From: Luminiphilus sp.
Lineage (GTDB): Bacteria > Pseudomonadota > Gammaproteobacteria > Pseudomonadales > Halieaceae
NCBI GenBank assembly: GCA_028117185.1
Contig: JAOHHD010000033.1
Span: forward strand, 1-10,690
DNA length: 10,690 nucleotides
Reading direction: 5' to 3'
Both the position numbers and the translations under genes were made by a program. Numbering within the stretch: position 1 is the stretch's first letter; every line of letters starts with the position of its first letter. The notes beneath the pieces were generated by a model that ran no database searches, was not told the DNA's origin, and worked only from the letters and a program-made list of their open reading frames with translations. This document shows, in pieces, positions 5,591 through 10,690 of this stretch.

Positions 5591-7786
5591 TTATTCTGGT
5601 GCTGGTGAGGACACGCGGAGCGCCTCGACAAAAATCCAAAGTGGTAAGGTAATCGGTGCCTCGTCTGGCGCACCACTGACCGTCACTGAAGCGGGGCTGT
5701 TGCCCAGGCTATTTGCCACAGAAACTGAACAGCTGTAGGGCGTAGCGTTCGTCAGCCCTGTAATGGTCACAGAGGGAGTTGCGCTGCTGGCCGAGTAGAT
5801 ATCGGTGCCATCGGAGCAACTCGCGCTGTAGCTGCTGATTGCAAGCCCTCCGTTATCTGGCACGCTAATGGAGAGGTTCAGCTCCCCATCTCCCGCATCG
5901 ACGCGACTGATGAGTGGGGTACCCGGCACGCTCGGTGGTTTGGGCACGCCCACAACGACGGGTGAGGCCGCGCTGGTCCCCGCGGTATTGGTAGCGGTGA
6001 CTGAGCAGTTATAAGGGCGCCCGTTGACCAGCCCTGATACCGTGATCGGAGAGGTCGTACCGTCAGCCGTGAACGTGTTAGTTGATGAGGTCGAGTAGGC
6101 ATTACTGCGGTAATTGACCAGGCTACAGGTCATGCGATTAGTTTGCTCGCTGGTGAAGGTGTACATGGCGTCGTCGATACTGTAATTCATAAAGTTCTCG
6201 ATAGCCGAACGAGGCCCGCAGCCTGTCGAGGGTTGTGTGCCAGAATCTGCATAGAGCTGAGGCGGTGTGTCGACGATCAAGTCGCCGCCCGTGTAGGTGT
6301 TGGTGCAGTCACCTTCTGGGTCAAAGGTGTGGAACAGCCCCAAATAATGCCCGACCTCGTGCACCAGTGTGCGGCCCTGATTATAGTAGCCATAGCTATT
6401 ATTGCGCCCTCCTATGGTCTCGTGGAGCATGACAATGCCGTCACCTTGGCCACCAGCACTGCCCGCGGGGAGTGTCGCGTAGCCCAGATAACCATTGCCA
6501 TCGTTGGTATACACATTCATATATCGGGTGGGGTCAATAGCCAGCGAGTATTTGCTGAGTCCGCCTTCACCTGCGTCCTCAAAGTAGCTGTCATTCTGAA
6601 CGTAGTTGATATAAACCAGATCAAATTGGATCGCGGTATTTTGGATCGAGAGCCCATTACCACCAGCAAAATCCTCATTCAGCACCGCCATTTGGTCAAG
6701 AATCCGTGCTTCGCTGATGTAGCCTTCGCCGTCGGCCTTGTAGATCACATGGAAATAGACGGGGATTCGAAGCACCTGCCCCGCAGGTTGAATGTGTTCT
6801 GACGAAATAGTGGTCAGGGTGTTAGTACAGTCCGCCGCGCCGCGTGCTCTATTTGCTGCGCCTGCACCCGAGCCCAGTAGGTGCTGACGTGCCGCGTTGC
6901 GCTCCATCGCGCCGCATCGGCGGCCCTCTCTCCTGAACAAGCCAGACTCGTGAAAGGCCTTCGCGCTTGAGAACGTCTGACCATCAACCTTTACGCTGGT
7001 GTCGTTCATCACCGATCTCGAAAATAACGCGGTTTCGGGCTCGGTGATGAAAGGCAGCACATCGGCAGCGTTGCGTAAACTGGGGTCCACACAACTCAGC
7101 TGATAGCTATCTGCTGAGCCGGAACCCGCCTCGAAAGCGACCTCTAGCGCGCCGTTTGCCGGCGTAATGCCAGTAATGGTGGGTGCCACTGGAGGGCTCG
7201 GGAACGTTGCCTTGAGCACCGCGCCATCGTAGCTCGAATAAGCCAGAACGCTGATGTAGTAACGCCCTTCGACAGGATTGTTGATTTTGCACTCCTCGTC
7301 GTTCCCCTCAGGAAGGGCACTTTCACAGTCGGCATTGTCTATAGAAGGCGGGAAAGTCCGACCGACGTAGAGATCTGGATCGCCAGTGCTGACCTCCAGT
7401 GTGACCACGAGAGTACTTATACCGGCGCCAATATCCATGTAATAGTCTTTCGTATCCCCTGTCTCTCCCGATAGCCCACTGACAGGCATATCAGTAAGCT
7501 CAATCAAGCCTGACTCGCGAAGAGAGATGGCGCTGGGCGCTGAATTGTCCCCAACGAGGGTGCTAGTGTCTTTCATCACCGGTGCTGACAATAATGCTGA
7601 CTTCTCACTGAGCGATTGCGCCGCAACAAAGTCGGTCAAAAATAAAGCAGCGGTGATGATCGCGGTCCCCACTGCGCGCATTGAGAGCCGAAAACACGGT
7701 GCTGTTCTGTTAGTCAGCCGGGCGCACTGCCGGGCACATTGAAACGCGGTGTTACAAACAGATGTCACTGTGAACACCCTCAGCAC
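5591..7786 (-). CDS. Secreted zinc metalloprotease, pappalysin type (M43B), with PPC and fibronectin III modules
   Basis: Exported zinc endopeptidase. Counting from the GTG at 7786 (731 residues), a signal peptide core lies at 37-56 (likely cut after FVAA), so the mature protein is about 675 residues. A 31-residue segment (64-94) is followed by a PPC domain (about 98-195, with GDPDLYV at 135-141). Then come the first half of a fibronectin III module (200-232), a second copy of the 31-residue segment (253-283), RRCG (289-292), and the M43 catalytic domain (about 335-565). The catalytic domain carries the full zinc site HEVGHYLGLFH (H476, E477, H480, H486) and Met-turn NFMNYS (M533). The second half of the fibronectin module (about 566-613) and a complete one (617-706) follow. 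Start choice is open: GTG 7786 has GAGGAA three bases before it, GTG 7768 has GAGG at a better nine bases, and ATG 7681 gives the shortest signal peptide but no ribosome site. No RTX repeats are seen, so Sec export rather than the neighbouring type I system is expected. Confidence 0.93.
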   Translation of the reverse strand: MLRVFTVTSVCNTAFQCARQCARLTNRTAPCFRLSMRAVGTAIITAALFLTDFVAAQSLSEKSALLSAPVMKDTSTLVGDNSAPSAISLRESGLIELTDMPVSGLSGETGDTKDYYMDIGAGISTLVVTLEVSTGDPDLYVGRTFPPSIDNADCESALPEGNDEECKINNPVEGRYYISVLAYSSYDGAVLKATFPSPPVAPTITGITPANGALEVAFEAGSGSADSYQLSCVDPSLRNAADVLPFITEPETALFSRSVMNDTSVKVDGQTFSSAKAFHESGLFRREGRRCGAMERNAARQHLLGSGAGAANRARGAADCTNTLTTISSEHIQPAGQVLRIPVYFHVIYKADGEGYISEARILDQMAVLNEDFAGGNGLSIQNTAIQFDLVYINYVQNDSYFEDAGEGGLSKYSLAIDPTRYMNVYTNDGNGYLGYATLPAGSAGGQGDGIVMLHETIGGRNNSYGYYNQGRTLVHEVGHYLGLFHTFDPEGDCTNTYTGGDLIVDTPPQLYADSGTQPSTGCGPRSAIENFMNYSIDDAMYTFTSEQTNRMTCSLVNYRSNAYSTSSTNTFTADGTTSPITVSGLVNGRPYNCSVTATNTAGTSAASPVVVGVPKPPSVPGTPLISRVDAGDGELNLSISVPDNGGLAISSYSASCSDGTDIYSASSATPSVTITGLTNATPYSCSVSVANSLGNSPASVTVSGAPDEAPITLPLWIFVEALRVSSPAPE
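6938..7030 (-). repeat. Internal repeat in the metalloprotease, copy before the catalytic domain
   Basis: Encodes residues 253-283, ALFSRSVMNDTS to HESGL, then FRREGRRCG. The RRCG stretch resembles the start of pro-regions in pappalysin-type proteases, so this copy is probably the original N-terminal pro-segment of the catalytic unit. Confidence 0.75.
7505..7597 (-). repeat. Internal repeat in the metalloprotease, N-terminal copy
   Basis: Encodes residues 64-94, ALLSAPVMKDTS to RESGL. It aligns without gaps to residues 253-283; 15 of 31 residues match, and by hand about 58 of 93 bases match. It sits between the signal peptide and the PPC domain. Confidence 0.75.
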
Positions 7787-7795
7787 CGGTTCCTC
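7778..7795 (-). promoter_or_regulatory. Two candidate ribosome binding sites for the metalloprotease
   Basis: On the - strand GAGGAA lies at 7795-7790, three bases before GTG 7786. GAGG lies at 7781-7778, nine bases before GTG 7768. The second spacing is the more usual one. Both starts keep a long, cysteine-containing extension ahead of the hydrophobic signal core. Confidence 0.45.
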
Positions 7796-7841
7796 GAGTG
7801 TGGTTGGATGATCGGCTCCATTGGTTTTACGCCGCGCTTGA

Positions 7842-8243
7842 CTAAGGGATCAGGTCCACGCGTCGCGCCAGACACCACCCATCAAGCTTCACTTCATCAT
7901 CTAGAACGAGCTGTATTTTCTTTCCCGTAACCAGAGCCAGTTGTGCCGTTTGAAACATTTGAACAGCAGTATTTTTACTCACCTGGCCGCTCTTATTGAG
8001 GCAGTCAAAAGACACAAAGCTGTCGCCAGCGGGGCAATTTAAAAAACTGCCATCGAGCATGGCGTCACTGGGGGTTGGGTCGATGCGAACCATACATCCG
8101 CCGTAATTGTTATGTTCTTGCAGCGTAGCGCCAATCGTCACCTCTTGAGTCAGTGCCTGAGTGGCGAGGGCAACAGGAGTCGAGGCCACCGTAATTGCAG
8201 TGACCAGCATGTTCATGGCGTATCGGGCATTTTGCACCATCAT
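7842..8243 (-). CDS. Small exported protein with four cysteines, function unknown
   Basis: About 132 residues from ATG 8243. The start is set by GGAG four bases upstream (seven bases before the adjacent ATG at 8240, which is equally possible); this trims nine residues off the longest frame. A signal peptide runs through a hydrophobic stretch that ends near ALA, so the mature protein is about 105 residues. It holds four cysteines (59, 79, 90, 133 in longest-frame numbering), likely two disulfides once in the periplasm or outside. The C-terminal third, with VTGKKIQLVLDD and GWCLARRVDLIP, looks like beta strands in a small compact fold. I do not recognise the family; a resemblance to small toxin-B-like or inhibitor-like domains is only an impression. 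It lies 55 bases upstream of the metalloprotease on the same strand with no terminator between, so the two are probably co-expressed. Confidence 0.8.
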   Translation of the reverse strand: MMVQNARYAMNMLVTAITVASTPVALATQALTQEVTIGATLQEHNNYGGCMVRIDPTPSDAMLDGSFLNCPAGDSFVSFDCLNKSGQVSKNTAVQMFQTAQLALVTGKKIQLVLDDEVKLDGWCLARRVDLIP

Positions 8244-8247
8244 AAAT

Positions 8248-8251
8248 CTCC
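8248..8251 (-). promoter_or_regulatory. Ribosome binding site that fixes the start of the small exported protein
   Basis: GGAG on the - strand, four bases before ATG 8243 and seven before ATG 8240. It excludes the longer frame that opens at 8270 and places the hydrophobic signal sequence near the N-terminus. Confidence 0.65.
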
Positions 8252-8603
8252 AATAAGGCCGTTCTATCACCGCGCTATTAAAAACATGTCCAGTTTCATA
8301 CCCTGAGAGATGCGCACTGATCTAACTGGCCAATTCAGACTCTCACCAAATAAACAGGTCCAATAAGTATACGCAGTATCAATGGAGTGTGCACCACGAG
8401 GGCGGCGGCCTGCAAACCCAACTAGCCAACTTCTAGGTACGAGCGTTATCATGGCGACGTGATTGCAACATGACTTGGGGCGTGCGGTGTGTTCGCGGGG
8501 GCCGAAGAAGGAGTAGCATTCCTTTTTTTTGAGGGCGGCACTGACAGGCCAAGAGGGCCGGTAGCGATAGTGTCTTGCGCCGCAGCACCTCGCTCTGGCG
8601 CGG

Positions 8604-8623
8604 GTGGCAATCAGGGGTGCCAC
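8604..8623 (+). repeat. Stem-loop in the probable leader of gmd
   Basis: GTGGCA (8604-8609) pairs with TGCCAC (8618-8623) around an eight-base loop, about 80 bases before the gmd start. No T-run follows. It could shape the mRNA leader or be a protein site; no riboswitch class is recognised. Confidence 0.35.
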
Positions 8624-8696
8624 TCAAGTGGGGCCTCGCTTAATGAAAACCAATTCCCCATGCATCAACAATTTCCAGAAAAAGACGGAGCGTTAA

Positions 8697-9748
<1,052 letters not shown>

Positions 9749-9749
<1 letters not shown>

Positions 9750-10648
9750 TGGCCGATGCCACGCTCTTGATAACAGGTGGCGCGGGGTTTACCGGACGGC
9801 ACCTTATTGAGGCAGCCAACCAAAAAGGCTACCGCTGCATCGCTATGGTGCAACACGAGGGGCCAGAGGCACCCGCTGCATTCGATACAGTAGTGGCCGA
9901 TTTACTCGACCCTGCATCGCTTGAGCAAGCAATCCTAGAGGTGAAGCCCGACTATATTGTGCACCTAGCCGCCATATCGTTTGTAGCTCACGGCAATACG
10001 GCAGAGATCTATCAGGTCAATCAGTTAGGAACCGTAAACCTGCTGGAGGCCATCAGAAAAAATGCCCCCGAGATCAAGAAAGTACTGATCGCCAGCAGCG
10101 CCAATATTTACGGCAACACCGCAGCATTACCGATCACTGAATCAGTGTCTCCAGCGCCGGTTAATCATTATGGTATGTCAAAGGTGGCCATGGAGCTGGC
10201 CACGCGGCTATATGCAGACCTACCTATCGTTTTGAGCCGGCCTTTTAATTACACAGGTTGCGGACAGAGCCCGAATTTTCTGATTCCCAAGATCGTTGAT
10301 GCCTTCAAAGCCGGTAAAAGAGAAATAGAACTAGGCAACCTGGACGTATCCCGGGATTTCTCTGATGTGCGAGATGTGGTGGCGGCTTATCTGCGCCTGC
10401 TGGAGACCGATATCATGGCACCGGCTTACAACATTTGCAGCGGCACCGCGACCTCGCTGTTGTCGGTAATAGACACGCTGAACGACCTGGCCGGCTATGA
10501 CATCCAAGTCTCTACAAACCCCGACTTTATTCGACGCGATGAAATCAAGACGCTTTATGGTTCACCCGCTTTGCTGGAAGCCACCATAGGGAGTTATCGA
10601 CAGTATGCCTTAACCGACACGCTCGCCTGGATGCTGGCTGGGAAGTAG
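9749..10648 (+). CDS. rmd: GDP-4-keto-6-deoxy-D-mannose reductase, Rmd type (GDP-D-rhamnose synthesis)
   Basis: NAD(P)H-dependent reductase that acts on the Gmd product to give GDP-D-rhamnose. It is an extended short-chain dehydrogenase of 299 residues, the usual Rmd length. The nucleotide-binding motif is TGGAGFTG (9-16), HLAA is at 72-75, the active-site serines lie in IASSANIYG (114-122), and the catalytic pair is Y141 and K145 in YGMSK. SRPFNYTGCGQ (163-173) and LDVSRDFSDVRDV are family features near the substrate. GDP-L-fucose synthase is less likely: that enzyme is longer and has a different active-site region with a catalytic cysteine. A reductase giving GDP-6-deoxy-D-talose cannot be excluded, since C4 stereochemistry is not readable from these motifs. 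The ATG overlaps the gmd stop in TAATG. After the stop, the final 42 bases of the window show no clear start or terminator. Confidence 0.9.
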
Positions 10649-10690
10649 GCTGCCTGAATGCGCGCGGTAATGGCAGAGAATCGCTATAAA

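Noticed and set aside
6143..6802. 219-codon + strand frame
   Set aside because: It lies wholly antisense to the M43 catalytic domain, whose motifs are clear; the translation shows no domain or signal and is a codon-composition shadow.
5591..7786. Protease as the cargo of the adjacent type I exporter
   Set aside because: It has a Sec signal peptide, is on the opposite strand, and lacks RTX repeats and a typical type I C-terminal signal.
8511..8530. Factor-independent terminator at the eight-T run
   Set aside because: No GC-rich stem immediately precedes the T-run, and no + strand gene ends upstream of it.

Overview
The window looks like chromosomal DNA of a marine-type gammaproteobacterium. 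A group near Halieaceae/Cellvibrionales is a guess from the style of the secreted protease and its fibronectin-like modules; no rRNA, tRNA or taxon marker is present. Coding density is high, with two wide gaps (about 220 and 460 bases). No tRNA, rRNA, CRISPR array, insertion sequence or integrase was seen.

Left part, + strand, 1-5372. This is a tight type I secretion operon. It holds an ABC transporter of the PrtD type (5' end cut by the window), a HlyD-family membrane fusion protein, a TolC-family outer membrane channel, and an unrecognised 189-residue cytoplasmic protein. A SAM-dependent methyltransferase related to the FkbM group follows. The first four genes are 2-4 bases apart and are probably one transcript. 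The methyltransferase frame is intact except for one TAA exactly at its SAM-binding motif, so it is either a fresh pseudogene or a sequence error. No secreted substrate of the exporter is visible here; it would have to lie to the left or elsewhere.

Middle part, - strand, 8243-5591. Two genes read leftward, 55 bases apart: a small exported protein with four cysteines, then a large exported zinc metalloprotease of the pappalysin type (MEROPS M43B). The protease has an unusual build: signal peptide, a 31-residue segment, a PPC domain, the first half of a fibronectin type III module, a second copy of the 31-residue segment, the M43 catalytic domain, the second half of the fibronectin module, and a complete fibronectin module. 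The catalytic domain therefore appears to be inserted into a fibronectin fold. It converges on the secretion operon across a gap (5373-5590) rich in inverted repeats.

Right part, + strand, 8703-10648. Two overlapping genes encode GDP-mannose 4,6-dehydratase (gmd) and a GDP-4-keto-6-deoxy-mannose reductase of the Rmd type. Together they would convert GDP-D-mannose to GDP-D-rhamnose (or a close 6-deoxyhexose) for a surface polysaccharide. The pairing of a type I exporter and a methyltransferase with GDP-6-deoxyhexose genes recalls loci where an exported surface protein is anchored to O-antigen, as with the Caulobacter S-layer, but this functional link is inference.
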